Shown here in pieces: positions 37,239 to 46,254 of a stretch of DNA of 64,000 bases. Made by a program: the position numbers and the translations under genes. The DNA is from Sunxiuqinia elliptica (GTDB lineage Bacteria > Bacteroidota > Bacteroidia > Bacteroidales > Prolixibacteraceae): NCBI RefSeq assembly GCF_900113005.1, contig NZ_FONW01000002.1, positions 1-64,000 on the forward strand. Reading direction: 5' to 3'. Every line of letters begins with the position of its first letter. The stretch's first letter is position 1. Under the pieces are notes generated by a model. The model was not told where the DNA came from. It did no database searches and worked only from the letters and a program-made list of their open reading frames with translations.

Positions 37239-37895
37239 ATGAAACAACGATTATGGATGCTCTTGGTCTTACTGCTCGGAGCCATTGATGGAGAAGCACA
37301 GCTTTTCGATCAATACGGAGTGAGCTTGGGAGCAACGTATGCCACCCAGGATTGGGATTATAAATCAAGCATCTATGTTCCGTCAATCGACTATCATGTG
37401 GGGATGGCGGCCTTCCTGTTTGCGGAGAAGAAGCTGAATAAAACGTTTCGTCTCAGGCCCGAAATTGGTTACATTCAAAAAGGATTTGTGGATAATCATG
37501 AGTTTGTTAGTGGTGGTCCAGCAGTGGAAGTTATTGACAAGAATGTGGTATTCCATGATTTGCAGTTAAACCTAGGACTTAAACTAACGCCTTTTGCAAC
37601 CAAACTGATGCCTTACGGGGTGTTAGGAATTTATGGCGATTACATGCTGGCTTATGACGATGCCGTTATTCAGGAAGGCGAGGATGGGCCTGAGTTTGAC
37701 ATGTACAGCAGTCAGATTGATGATTTCAAGAAAAGCAATTTTGGCGGTTTTGTTGGGCTGGGACTGGAATTCGATGAGAAACTCTTTTGTGAGCTGACCT
37801 ATAGCCCCGCATTGACCAATCGTTTCAAAGACCAAAGGATTCAAGTGAAAGACCATTCTGTCGAACTCAAACTAGGGCTTAAGCTGGCTCGATGA
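37239..37895 (+). CDS. PorT-like outer membrane beta-barrel protein
   Basis: About 218 residues. A signal peptide (MKQRLWMLLVLLLGAIDGEA) is followed by alternating beta-strands with FRLRPEIGYIQKGFV, a typical outer-membrane beta-barrel (PorT/OMP_b-brl) repeat, and LELTYSPALTNRF near the end. The Met nine codons after the first in-frame ATG gives a proper signal peptide and is chosen. A second barrel protein of the same family follows 42 bp downstream. Function unknown. Confidence 0.75.
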   Translation: MKQRLWMLLVLLLGAIDGEAQLFDQYGVSLGATYATQDWDYKSSIYVPSIDYHVGMAAFLFAEKKLNKTFRLRPEIGYIQKGFVDNHEFVSGGPAVEVIDKNVVFHDLQLNLGLKLTPFATKLMPYGVLGIYGDYMLAYDDAVIQEGEDGPEFDMYSSQIDDFKKSNFGGFVGLGLEFDEKLFCELTYSPALTNRFKDQRIQVKDHSVELKLGLKLAR

Positions 37896-37937
37896 AAATG
37901 CTGAGGACATTGTTTAGTATTAATTTTCCAAAATAGA

Positions 37938-38609
37938 ATGATGAATAGAATAACGAGCTTATTGATGATGTTTATTCTTTGTGCGTCGGTCGCCTATGGG
38001 CAGACGAGCAGGTTTAAACTTGGGCTTGAACTTGGTCCCAGTTTGGCTTCATTAAGTGGAAATGATTTTATCGATGACTATCATGATAGCCGGTTGGGTT
38101 TTATCGTGGGGCCAAGCTTGGAATACCGGCTTAGTGACCTGTTGTCGGTTAAAACAGCCCTTGCTTTTGAACGGAAGGGCTCAATGATAAAGTCGGAGGT
38201 GCTGACCCTGGATGAAAAATCGTTTGAAGAGTATAAAGCACGAATGAATTTTGATTATCTGACGATGCCCTTACTGGCGAAACTAACAGTGGGGAATACA
38301 ACCCATTTTTTTGCCAATGCCGGTCCTTCGTTCGGCTACTTAATTCAGCAAAAAACAATTACAGAGGCTTTTGGTGGAATGCCCAAGCATACTGTCGATG
38401 AATCTGAGGGTTTCCAAAAAATAAATATTGGCTTGGTTTTGGGACTTGGAGCTGAGCATCCTGTCAATGAGCGCTTATCCTTATCGGTTGAGCTGCGGAG
38501 TGATTATGGCTTGAGCAATATTTCGAAACTGCCTATGAGGGATGATGGACGTATTGAAACCAGATCAATTCATTTTTTAGCCGGCTTGACTTATAAACTG
38601 AAGAAATAG
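37938..38609 (+). CDS. PorT-like outer membrane beta-barrel protein
   Basis: A 223-residue barrel protein. The signal peptide ends ASVAYGQ, followed by FKLGLELGPSLASLSGND, GFIVGPSLEYRLSDLLSVKT, LTMPLLAKLTVG and FFANAGPSFGYLI. These 'GxxxG' strands and the 'YLxxPLLxK' segment are typical of the outer-membrane protein beta-barrel (PF13568) family. An ATG one codon later is equally possible. It probably came from the same ancestor as the upstream barrel gene. No ligand or partner is evident. Confidence 0.8.
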   Translation: MMNRITSLLMMFILCASVAYGQTSRFKLGLELGPSLASLSGNDFIDDYHDSRLGFIVGPSLEYRLSDLLSVKTALAFERKGSMIKSEVLTLDEKSFEEYKARMNFDYLTMPLLAKLTVGNTTHFFANAGPSFGYLIQQKTITEAFGGMPKHTVDESEGFQKINIGLVLGLGAEHPVNERLSLSVELRSDYGLSNISKLPMRDDGRIETRSIHFLAGLTYKLKK

Positions 38610-38704
38610 CCTGGCTGCTTTTTAAATTGTGTTTGGTTTGATGAGGGGCAAAATAATTGGGGACTTGTTGAGTTATTGAAACGAGTAGATGTAATGGGTA
38701 AATT

Positions 38705-39532
38705 ATGAGGAAGCAGCAGCCCGACTACGGGGAATATCTAATTGGAGAGGGTGTTGATCTATCACGCCTGGATCTTGTGTTGAAAGGGTTTTACAAGATT
38801 GTCTTGTTGAGTAAAGGGAGCAAAATTCGCATTGATTTTGAAGAATATGTTTGCGAGCAGGACGGCATTTTCTTTTTCAACGAAGAGCAGTTTTTTGAGC
38901 TTGGGACTCCTGCTAAGGGGCGTCTGGTGTTTTTCCATCCCGATTTTTACTGCATCGAATTGCATGATCATGAACTGGCCTGCGATGGCATTTTGTTTAG
39001 CAATGTTTTTTCCACTCCTTACATGGCTTTGGATAAGGCACAGGTTGACAAAATTGATAATGTGGTGGATGAAATTAGCTGGGAGTTGAAGCAGCCCGAT
39101 CGGTGGACCGAGGAAAAAGTGCGGATACTGGTTAAGTACATCATTATTGAATCGACAAGGACCTGGCTTAAGCAGCGAAAATCGGGCGAATTGGAGCTGT
39201 CGGAGCAGGATGAGTTTAGCCGGAAGTTTAGTCAGCTGGTAGAGAAAAACTATACCCGCCTGCATTATGTGGGCGAGTATGCCAAGCTGCTGGGGGTAAC
39301 CACCAAAACAATGAACAAACGAATAACTACAGATACCGGGATAACGCCCAGCTGCATCATTGTTAATCGCATCATGCTGCAGGCGAAACGCTTGTTGGTG
39401 CACACTCAGCTTACAGTGAAGGAGATTGCTCATAAGCTGGGCTACGAAGATGCTGCTTATTTTAGCCGTTATTTCAAAGTGCAAACGCAAGTTGCCCCGC
39501 TCACTTTCCGAAAAAATTATCTTAGTTCATAA
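38705..39532 (+). CDS. AraC family transcriptional regulator
   Basis: A 275-residue regulator. The N-terminal ~150 residues form a cupin-like sensor with strands such as KGFYKIVLLSKGSKIRIDFE and GRLVFFHPDFYCIELH. The C-terminal ~100 residues are an AraC double helix-turn-helix (YAKLLGVTTKTMNKRITTDT, VKEIAHKLGYEDAAYFSRYF, TPLTF-like APLTFRKNY). Target genes are unknown; it lies 95 bp after two barrel genes and 122 bp before osmC-like, all on the same strand. Confidence 0.88.
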   Translation: MRKQQPDYGEYLIGEGVDLSRLDLVLKGFYKIVLLSKGSKIRIDFEEYVCEQDGIFFFNEEQFFELGTPAKGRLVFFHPDFYCIELHDHELACDGILFSNVFSTPYMALDKAQVDKIDNVVDEISWELKQPDRWTEEKVRILVKYIIIESTRTWLKQRKSGELELSEQDEFSRKFSQLVEKNYTRLHYVGEYAKLLGVTTKTMNKRITTDTGITPSCIIVNRIMLQAKRLLVHTQLTVKEIAHKLGYEDAAYFSRYFKVQTQVAPLTFRKNYLSS

Positions 39533-39621
39533 ATTTATTGCACCATCGGGTTACACGCTTACTGTGGAAAAAGTCCTGTACTTTGGACCAAATATCCATT
39601 TTTCGCTTGAGGAGCTTGTTC

Positions 39622-39629
39622 TAATTTTG
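39622..39629 (+). promoter_or_regulatory. Candidate -7 box for OsmC-like gene
   Basis: TAATTTTG matches TAnnTTTG, 25 bp before the ATG. The -33 region is T-rich without a clean TTG. Confidence 0.4.
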
Positions 39630-39654
39630 CCTGAAAAATAAAAACAAAGCAACT

Positions 39655-40071
39655 ATGAAAACAACTGTAAAGGCCAATTGGACCGATAGTCTTAAGCGTG
39701 GAAAAGGAGAGTTTCAATCTGATAACCCGCTACTCAATAAAGTTCCCTATAGTTTTATGAAGCGTTCTTCGGGCGATGTTACGCTTCCAGAAGAGTTTTT
39801 AGCTGCGGCACATGCTGCTTGCTTTAACATGACGATGGCGATGTTGCTATCTCAGAAGCAATACACGATTGAGTCGCTGGATACGGCGTGCACCATTTCG
39901 TACGACAGCGACCAGGTTACACACTCGGAGTTGGAGGTAAGCGTGAAAGTGGAAGGGCTTAGCGATGACGAACTGCAAGCAATTGCTACGGAGGCCAAAC
40001 AGCTGTGCCCTATTGGACAAGCCTATTCTTTCCCTTCTTCCTTTAAAATAGCAGCTGAAGTTGTTGAATGA
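39655..40071 (+). CDS. OsmC family peroxiredoxin
   Basis: A 138-residue OsmC-type thiol peroxidase reducing organic hydroperoxides. Both redox cysteines are present: Cys56 in HAACFNMTMAMLL and Cys118 in KQLCPIGQAY. The opening TVKANWTDSLKRGKGEF fits the short OsmC subfamily. It has its own -7 box and a terminator downstream, so is monocistronic. Possible regulation by the upstream AraC gene is only positional. Confidence 0.92.
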   Translation: MKTTVKANWTDSLKRGKGEFQSDNPLLNKVPYSFMKRSSGDVTLPEEFLAAAHAACFNMTMAMLLSQKQYTIESLDTACTISYDSDQVTHSELEVSVKVEGLSDDELQAIATEAKQLCPIGQAYSFPSSFKIAAEVVE

Positions 40072-40157
40072 TAAACTTGCATTGAAGGACTTGCAGCCCT
40101 GATAAATCCCTTGTTGGTCTGCAGTTCCTTTGCTTGGAAGGATTTAAATAATTAATG

Positions 40158-40195
40158 AAAGCCATCGTGTGTGTTGCACGGTGGCTTTTGTTTTT
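40158..40195 (+). terminator. Intrinsic terminator after OsmC-like gene
   Basis: AAAGCCATCGTG pairs with CACGGTGGCTTT (one wobble) and is followed by T-rich sequence (TTTTGTTTTT). Confidence 0.8.
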
Positions 40196-40272
40196 CGCTT
40201 TAAAATGAAAAAAGGGATAAGCAAAGCCATGCAGTTGGTTGTTGTAGAAAACGTCATGCCAATTCAATCCAG

Positions 40273-40758
40273 ATGAAAGAACAAAAACCACTTGTTGATG
40301 CCGTTTACCGCTTGGAGAAGTTTCCGGGAAAGGGAGGCTGGACCTATGCTGAAATACCGGAAGTCCTGCAGAACAAGAATAATCCTTTTGGGTGGGTGAA
40401 GGTAAAAGGATCGATTGATGATGTGGCTTTAAAGCAATACAAACTGATGCCAATGGGGAATGGGCGACTGTTTCTTCCGGTAAAAGCAGCCTTAAGAAAG
40501 AAAATTGGTAAAGCAGCAGGCGACTCGGTGCATGTAATTTTATTTCCGGATGATTCTGAGCTAGAGATTCCGGGAGAAATCCGGGATTGTTTTAAAAATG
40601 AAGCTCCGGAGCTTTACCAGAATTTCTGTTCTTTTTCAGAAGGAGAACAAAAGGCTTACCTCGATTGGATTTACGAAGCCAAAACGGAAGCAACCAAAGC
40701 CAATCGTATTGTGCGAATGATGGAACGCCTTCAGCAAAAGTTAAAATTCTACGATTAA
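40273..40758 (+). CDS. DUF1905 / YdeI-OmdA-like protein
   Basis: A 161-residue cytoplasmic protein. The N-terminal half is a DUF1905 beta-barrel (YRLEKFPGKGGWTYAEIPE, NPFGWVKVKGSIDD, LPMGNGRLFLPVKA-like), and the C-terminal half has the YdeI/OmdA helical pattern (SFSEGEQKAYLDWIYEAKTE, ATKANRIVRMMERL). In other bacteria YdeI proteins have been linked to resistance to cationic peptides or bacteriocins, but the mechanism is unclear. It stands alone and ends at a shared terminator with the efflux operon. Confidence 0.83.
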   Translation: MKEQKPLVDAVYRLEKFPGKGGWTYAEIPEVLQNKNNPFGWVKVKGSIDDVALKQYKLMPMGNGRLFLPVKAALRKKIGKAAGDSVHVILFPDDSELEIPGEIRDCFKNEAPELYQNFCSFSEGEQKAYLDWIYEAKTEATKANRIVRMMERLQQKLKFYD

Positions 40759-40901
40759 GAAGATAATAGATCGTTAGATTTTCAGATGTAAGACTATCGG
40801 ATGTTTGTAATGCCTTAATTTGGGTAGCTTATCAGAATATGCAACAAGGCTTCAAGGTATTCGAAAGTTAATCGATTATGGAAGCTTGAAGCCGAGCAGA
40901 A

Positions 40902-40937
40902 AAAATCCGATCAGTGGTTGCTTACCGATCGGATTTT
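40902..40937. terminator. Bidirectional intrinsic terminator
   Basis: A perfect 11-bp stem AAAATCCGATC / GATCGGATTTT lies between the convergent YdeI-like gene (plus) and the tolC-like gene (minus), with A and T runs on each side. Confidence 0.85.
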
Positions 40938-40962
40938 GGTATCTAGTAATGAAAACCGATTT

Positions 40963-42297
40963 TTATAATTGGATGGGGATCCCGTTGTAAAAGTCCAGAA
41001 TTTTTGTTCTAAAAATATAATCGTACTTCGCTTGCGACAGGTCACTTTGAGCTTTGGTCAGGTTATTTTTCGATTGGTTGTATTCCACTGTGTTTACCAT
41101 GCCCACATTAAATTTTTCTTCGGTGTAACGAAAGGCTTCCTGCATCGACTCCACGGCTTTGTTACTGGCCATGTATTTTTTCAAAGCGGCTACTGCATTG
41201 GTGTAGGCCTGCTCAATATCTTTGCGCAACACGTTTTTGGTGTTTTGAAGTTCATATTCCTGGTTGATCACTTGCAGCTCAGCATTCTTGATTTGCGTTC
41301 GAACTTGCCCTTTGTTGAAAATCGGAATCGACAGATTTACGCCAAGGCCATAACGTTCGTTGTTTTTCAACTGATCGTTGAGCGAAATCTTATCGCCGTT
41401 GAAGTCTTCATACTTGTTGTTGTACGAGTTGTAGTAGTCAGCGCCAAAAGTAAGTGTTGGGTACAAACTGCCTTTGGCAATAGCCACCTGTTCCTGGTAA
41501 CTTCCCAAACGGTATTCTGCACTTTTAATCTCAGGGCGAAGGTTCACAGCCTGACGAAAGACTTCCATCGAATTTAGCAAGCTACCGTTTGCTTTAACAA
41601 CTGGCAGAACAGGCTTTTCAATCTTAAACTGCTCGGTTGAAGGCAATTCGAGTAGTTGATACAAGTTGAGGTAGGCCAATTGTAAGCTGTTTTGTTGGTT
41701 CACCAAGTCCAATTCTTCGCGAGCCAGCTGTGCTTCAATCTCCAGCAGACTTCCTTTAGCCAGGCTTCCGGCATCAACCAGCTTGCCCGTGCGTTCAATC
41801 TGCAGTTTGGTCACTTCTGTTTGAGCTTCAGCAACCTGAACCAGCTCTTCGGCAAAAAGGATTTCGAGATAAGCGGCCACGATGTACAAGGAAATGTCAT
41901 CCTTTGCTTTTTGGAGATCGGCCAAGGCGGCTTTCAAGTCCAAATCAGCTTTTGTGATTGACTTCTGAAGGATGAACCCATTCCAAAGCGTCATGTTTGC
42001 ACTTAAGCTTCCACCTGTTTGGTTCGAGTTGTAATTGGCGTAAGTATTGTCGTACTGCAACGAGCGCCCAAAGTTGAAGCTGTTGGACAAGCCACCATTC
42101 ACCGAAGGTAGGCGGTTGTTCTTGGCTTGCTGCAATTCGTTTTCGTAATATTGTGAATTGATGTCCTGCTGCTGAATCCGGATGTTATTCTCAAGCGCAT
42201 AATCAACGCAACGTTGCAAATCCCATGATTGTTGGGCATTCACAGCTCCCGAGAAAATCAAGACCAGCAGTGCAGTGAGTTGAAATAGTCGTTTCAT
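40963..42297 (-). CDS. TolC family outer membrane efflux protein
   Basis: About 444 residues. The signal peptide (MKRLFQLTALLVLIFSGAVNAQ) is followed by QSWDLQRCVDYALENNIRIQ, the classic TolC opening, then two long alternating helix/strand repeats (for example AYLEILFAEELVQVAEAQTE and EQAYTNAVAALKKYMASNKA). It would form the outer-membrane channel of the efflux system encoded just upstream. The Met at residue 10 of the longer frame is chosen because it gives a proper signal peptide. It is the last gene of the operon. Confidence 0.92.
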   Translation of the reverse strand: MKRLFQLTALLVLIFSGAVNAQQSWDLQRCVDYALENNIRIQQQDINSQYYENELQQAKNNRLPSVNGGLSNSFNFGRSLQYDNTYANYNSNQTGGSLSANMTLWNGFILQKSITKADLDLKAALADLQKAKDDISLYIVAAYLEILFAEELVQVAEAQTEVTKLQIERTGKLVDAGSLAKGSLLEIEAQLAREELDLVNQQNSLQLAYLNLYQLLELPSTEQFKIEKPVLPVVKANGSLLNSMEVFRQAVNLRPEIKSAEYRLGSYQEQVAIAKGSLYPTLTFGADYYNSYNNKYEDFNGDKISLNDQLKNNERYGLGVNLSIPIFNKGQVRTQIKNAELQVINQEYELQNTKNVLRKDIEQAYTNAVAALKKYMASNKAVESMQEAFRYTEEKFNVGMVNTVEYNQSKNNLTKAQSDLSQAKYDYIFRTKILDFYNGIPIQL

Positions 42298-42437
42298 TGT
42301 TATTTTCTTTATGTTTTCCACCAAGCTAATTTAGTCATTCGTTTGGAATAGCGGGGAATTCACTTCAGCTAATTTTGGTGTGCTTTCAAATTTTTAATGC
42401 CTCCGTTTTGTTCCAGCTATTCAGTTACCAATTCTGA

Positions 42438-43568
42438 TTAAGTATTTTGGTTGTCAGTTTCTTCCTTCAGCTTTTTCGGATCGATTTTTTCGCCTTTTAC
42501 CTTATCTGATTTTGCTAAGCCTGAAACCACTTCGATGTTGATTCCATCAGAAATTCCGGTCTCGACTTTTCGTTTTTCAAATTGATTCTCTTCTTCGTTG
42601 ATCAGCACTTCAACAAAAGCCGAGTCATTCTCAAATTTTAGCATGCCTTCCGGAATAACCATCACGCTGTCTTTGCGCTCAAGGACGATGCTCGCGTTGG
42701 CGCTGTATCCAGCTCGGATGAACTGATCGTCTTTCAACGATACATCGGCTTTAATTTCAAATTGAATGGCTCCGTTTTCTTCAACTCCCTTCGGAGAAAT
42801 GTATTCCAGGATAGCTTGGAACTTCTCTTTTTCGATGGCTCCAATTTCCAGTTCAATCGGCATGCCTTCCTTGATTTTACCAACTTCGGTTTCATCCACT
42901 TTTCCCTCGAAGATCATGTCTTGCATGTCAGCAATAGATGCAATGGTGGTTCCTTCGTTGAAGGTGTTTGATTGAATAACCGAATTGCCTTCCTCTACCG
43001 GAACATCTAATACCATGCCGTTGATGGTTGAACGAACCAAGGTGTTGGTCGCTGTTTGAGCCTTTTTAGTCACCCCATTTTTAATCAATTCCAAGTTGTT
43101 TTCGGCAGCAGCTAACTCTTCTTTAGAGGTGTCGTAGCCTACTTTTGCTTTTTTATAGTCCTCATATGAAATAACCTCTGAGTCGAATAGCTTCTGCTGA
43201 CGATCATAGTCGATTTTCGAATCTTCAAAGTTGATTTTAGCTTGGTTTAAACGAGACTCAGCAGCATTCAGGTTAACCATGTCTGGAATGATCTTGATTT
43301 TAGCAATGATTTGTTCTTTCTTGACAAAATCTCCGGGTTGAATGTAGACTTCCTCAATAATTCCGCTAACCTGAGGTTTAATTTCAATCTCTTGGCGTGG
43401 AACCACCGAGCCGGTTGCTACTGTTTTTCGAATGACATTGCTAACAAAGGGCGTTTTGGTTTCAAAAACATCGGGTTGTTTTTTCGATTTGGTGTAGAGG
43501 AAATAGATAGTTCCTCCAAAAATTGCGACTAGCAGCGCGATCCCCAAAATTTTAAAAATCTTTTTCAT
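42438..43568 (-). CDS. Periplasmic adaptor (MacA/HlyD family)
   Basis: A 376-residue membrane-fusion protein. One N-terminal transmembrane helix (ILGIALLVAIFGGTIYFLYT) is followed by a lipoyl half (RQEIEIKPQVSGIIEEVYIQPGD), a coiled-coil hairpin (about 100-165), the second lipoyl half (LVRSTINGMVLDVPVEEGNS), and beta-barrel and membrane-proximal domains. It would link the ABC permeases to the TolC channel, as MacA does. It lies between the permease and tolC genes in the same direction. Confidence 0.92.
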   Translation of the reverse strand: MKKIFKILGIALLVAIFGGTIYFLYTKSKKQPDVFETKTPFVSNVIRKTVATGSVVPRQEIEIKPQVSGIIEEVYIQPGDFVKKEQIIAKIKIIPDMVNLNAAESRLNQAKINFEDSKIDYDRQQKLFDSEVISYEDYKKAKVGYDTSKEELAAAENNLELIKNGVTKKAQTATNTLVRSTINGMVLDVPVEEGNSVIQSNTFNEGTTIASIADMQDMIFEGKVDETEVGKIKEGMPIELEIGAIEKEKFQAILEYISPKGVEENGAIQFEIKADVSLKDDQFIRAGYSANASIVLERKDSVMVIPEGMLKFENDSAFVEVLINEEENQFEKRKVETGISDGINIEVVSGLAKSDKVKGEKIDPKKLKEETDNQNT

Positions 43569-43711
43569 CTTGTTCTGTTTTTTATGTTTTCACGGTATTT
43601 GCTGAAACTCGCCTCCGAAGTTGCCGGATTTTACAGGAAGATCGGTTTCCAGAGCTTGTTCCATCGTTTCGGTTTTTATTTTAGTTTTATTTCAGTTTTA
43701 CTTCTTGTTGC

Positions 43712-44974
43712 TTAGCTTTCATCGCGCAAGGCATCAATTGGTTTAATTTTGATGGCTCGTCGAGCTGGAATAAATCCGGCAAAAGCTCCGGAAAAAACCA
43801 AGACAGCCAAGGCTGATAAAGCCATTGTTAGGTTGACTTCCGGGTTGCGGAAAAAGACTTCATCGCCGGCAGCCAACAGGATTTGGTTAAGCACTTCGAG
43901 CAGGGCAACTCCCAGCGACAGCCCAATGTAGCCTGCCATAACCGTCAGGAAAACACTTTCAGCAATGATGTGAAGCATGATTTTCCCGGGGGTAGCTCCA
44001 ATGGCACGCTGAATCCCAATTTCCTGCGTTCGCTCTTTAATGATCACAAGCATGATGTTGCTGACTCCAATAACGCCTGCCAATAGGGTGCCGATACCGA
44101 CAATCCAGGTTAGCGCCTGAATTCCCAAGAACAACATGGAAAACTTTTTAAATTCAGCTTCAATGTTGAACGAGCCAATGGCTTGCATATCGTCGGGCGC
44201 TATCTTGTGACGCTCTTTCAAAATTCGTTTTAGCTTTTCTTCGAGCGAGCTTACACTGGTTCCTTGGTTAGCCGTTACCGAGAAAAAGTGAATTTCATCG
44301 CCATAATTGTAAGCTGTTTGCATGGTTGAGAATGGGATGATAATGGTTTCTTCCTTTTTTCCTCCACCAATATTGATACGGGTTTCAGGATGGATTACTC
44401 CAACCACCTGGAAGTAGACTCCGCTGATTTTAAGGTACTGGCCAATCGGGTCTTCATCTTTATCAAACATGACTTCTTCAACACGCTCACCAATTACACA
44501 CACTTTCCGTTTTTGCAGGACGTCAATCTCGTTCATCAACCGTCCTTTTACCGGAGTCCACCCATCAATTTTGAAGTAGTCAGGGTAATCGCCATAGATG
44601 TTGAAGGCGCCGGTGCGCTCGCCACGAATGGTGTTGTCTCCATTCTGCTGCCAACCGAAGAGGCGAGGCGACAGGTACTCGATTTCTTTCACACTTTGCC
44701 GGATATATTCAATATCCTGATTGTTGTAAATCCATCGGCGTCCGCGCTGAAAGCCCTCGTATGGCTTGCTGGTCCGTTCGGTCCAAAAGAAAGCAGAGTT
44801 GGTGGCAAAGGCTTTAACCCCTTCCATCACTCCATTTTCCAAGGCGCGTCCGGCTCCCGACATAATGATGAGCATGAAGATTCCCCAAAATACACCGAAG
44901 GCAGTCATGAAGCTTCGCATCCGGTTTTGCTTGAGGGCACTTAATATTTCTTTCCAAAGGTCAAGATCAAACAT
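43712..44974 (-). CDS. MacB-like ABC transporter permease (second copy)
   Basis: A 420-residue FtsX/MacB-type permease: a first helix at about 20-40, a large MacB_PCD periplasmic domain (about 50-270), and three C-terminal helices carrying the FtsX core (GIGTLLAGVIGVSNIMLVII, KERTQEIGIQRAIGATPGKI, FIPARRAIKIKPIDALRDES). No ATPase domain, which is on a separate gene. It is clearly related to the preceding permease gene 17 bp upstream, and the two likely form a heterodimer. It probably exports a macrolide-like compound, peptide or lipoprotein; the substrate is not known. Confidence 0.92.
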   Translation of the reverse strand: MFDLDLWKEILSALKQNRMRSFMTAFGVFWGIFMLIIMSGAGRALENGVMEGVKAFATNSAFFWTERTSKPYEGFQRGRRWIYNNQDIEYIRQSVKEIEYLSPRLFGWQQNGDNTIRGERTGAFNIYGDYPDYFKIDGWTPVKGRLMNEIDVLQKRKVCVIGERVEEVMFDKDEDPIGQYLKISGVYFQVVGVIHPETRINIGGGKKEETIIIPFSTMQTAYNYGDEIHFFSVTANQGTSVSSLEEKLKRILKERHKIAPDDMQAIGSFNIEAEFKKFSMLFLGIQALTWIVGIGTLLAGVIGVSNIMLVIIKERTQEIGIQRAIGATPGKIMLHIIAESVFLTVMAGYIGLSLGVALLEVLNQILLAAGDEVFFRNPEVNLTMALSALAVLVFSGAFAGFIPARRAIKIKPIDALRDES

Positions 44975-44991
44975 GGTTGTTTTTTTAGGTT

Positions 44992-46242
44992 TTATTCGTC
45001 GCGCAAGGCTACAATTGGTTTAATACTGGCTGCCCGTTTCGCCGGGATATAGCCTGCAATGGTTCCGGCTACAACCAGCAGAATGGTCGCAGACACTGCC
45101 ACTCCAAAGTCGACAGTCGGGTTGAGAAAAATGGTTTCTCCTTGTCCTGCGGCATCTCCTGCCGATTGAACCATCGCATAGTTGACGAGCTCCATAAGTC
45201 CGGTGCCCAGTACAAGCCCAATGTAGCCTGCCAGCGTGGTAATCAGGATTGATTCCAGCAGAATTAAGCCAATGACAGAAGCCGGACTGGCTCCAATCGC
45301 TTTACGAATACCAATTTCTTTGGTGCGCTCTTTCACGACAATGAGCATGATGTTGCTTACGCCTACAATTCCGGCGATGAGCGTTCCAATTCCGATAATC
45401 CAGATGAAAATCTTGATAGCCTGAAAAATCCGCATGGTTTGGATGTAGTTTTCCAGTTTGTTGTACATGCCCATGGCACTTTCGTCGGCAACATCAAAGC
45501 GGTGTTTTCGGGCAAAAGTGGTTCGAATGCGTTCTTCAATGGCCTGGCTCTCGTCCAGTGTTTCTCCGTTGATGGTTATGGCAAAATTGTGTAGCCTGTT
45601 GGAGCCGTTAAATACTTTTTGGGCCGTTGATACCGGCATGTAGGCATTGCGGTTTCGGGTTGACTCCGGTTCAATGCAAACGCCAACTACTTTGAATGGG
45701 ACATTGTTGATTCTTACGTATTCACCCAAAGCAGGCTTTTCCTTAAAAAGAGCTTCGTGAATATCTTTCCCGATCACGACAACCTTCCGGGTTTGCAGAA
45801 TGTCAACGTCATTGATAAAACGTCCTTCCAGGAGTTCCATGCGGTCTACTTCATTCAGTTCCGGATGGCAGGTGACTGTTGTGTATTCCCCTGATTCCTT
45901 TCCATAGGAATAACGGGTATTTCCCATAAAGTAACGGCCCGATGCTGTTTCCACGCCGGGAATATTGGTGATAATGTCGTAATCATCATTGTGAAATTGG
46001 ATGGGACGCCCTGGCTTTAAGCCTTGGTGAGCAATGGTTGTTTCGCCGGTCCAGATCCACATGGCGTTTACTGCGTCGTTCATAAAATTGCTGGCAACCC
46101 CATTGCTTAGTCCGTTTCCGGAACCCAGCAGGATCATCAGCATGAAAATTCCCCAGGCAACAGAGAAGCCGGTCAGGAACGTACGCATCTTGTTCTTCTT
46201 AATGGTTGACAGGATCTCCTGCCATTTATCGATATCAAACAT
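44992..46242 (-). CDS. MacB-like ABC transporter permease (first copy)
   Basis: A 416-residue permease of the same architecture as the next gene: N-terminal helix (FSVAWGIFMLMILLGSG), periplasmic MacB_PCD domain and FtsX core (GIGTLIAGIVGVSNIMLIVV, KERTKEIGIRKAIGASPASV, YIPAKRAASIKPIVALRDE). The shared ends with its neighbour show an old duplication, with strong divergence in the periplasmic domain. It starts 12 bp after the ATPase gene. Confidence 0.92.
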   Translation of the reverse strand: MFDIDKWQEILSTIKKNKMRTFLTGFSVAWGIFMLMILLGSGNGLSNGVASNFMNDAVNAMWIWTGETTIAHQGLKPGRPIQFHNDDYDIITNIPGVETASGRYFMGNTRYSYGKESGEYTTVTCHPELNEVDRMELLEGRFINDVDILQTRKVVVIGKDIHEALFKEKPALGEYVRINNVPFKVVGVCIEPESTRNRNAYMPVSTAQKVFNGSNRLHNFAITINGETLDESQAIEERIRTTFARKHRFDVADESAMGMYNKLENYIQTMRIFQAIKIFIWIIGIGTLIAGIVGVSNIMLIVVKERTKEIGIRKAIGASPASVIGLILLESILITTLAGYIGLVLGTGLMELVNYAMVQSAGDAAGQGETIFLNPTVDFGVAVSATILLVVAGTIAGYIPAKRAASIKPIVALRDE

Positions 46243-46254
46243 GAATGGTTTGGT

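Noticed and set aside
38762-39490. Minus-strand 242-aa frame opposite the AraC regulator
   Set aside because: The plus strand encodes a full AraC regulator; the antisense frame has no recognisable domain.
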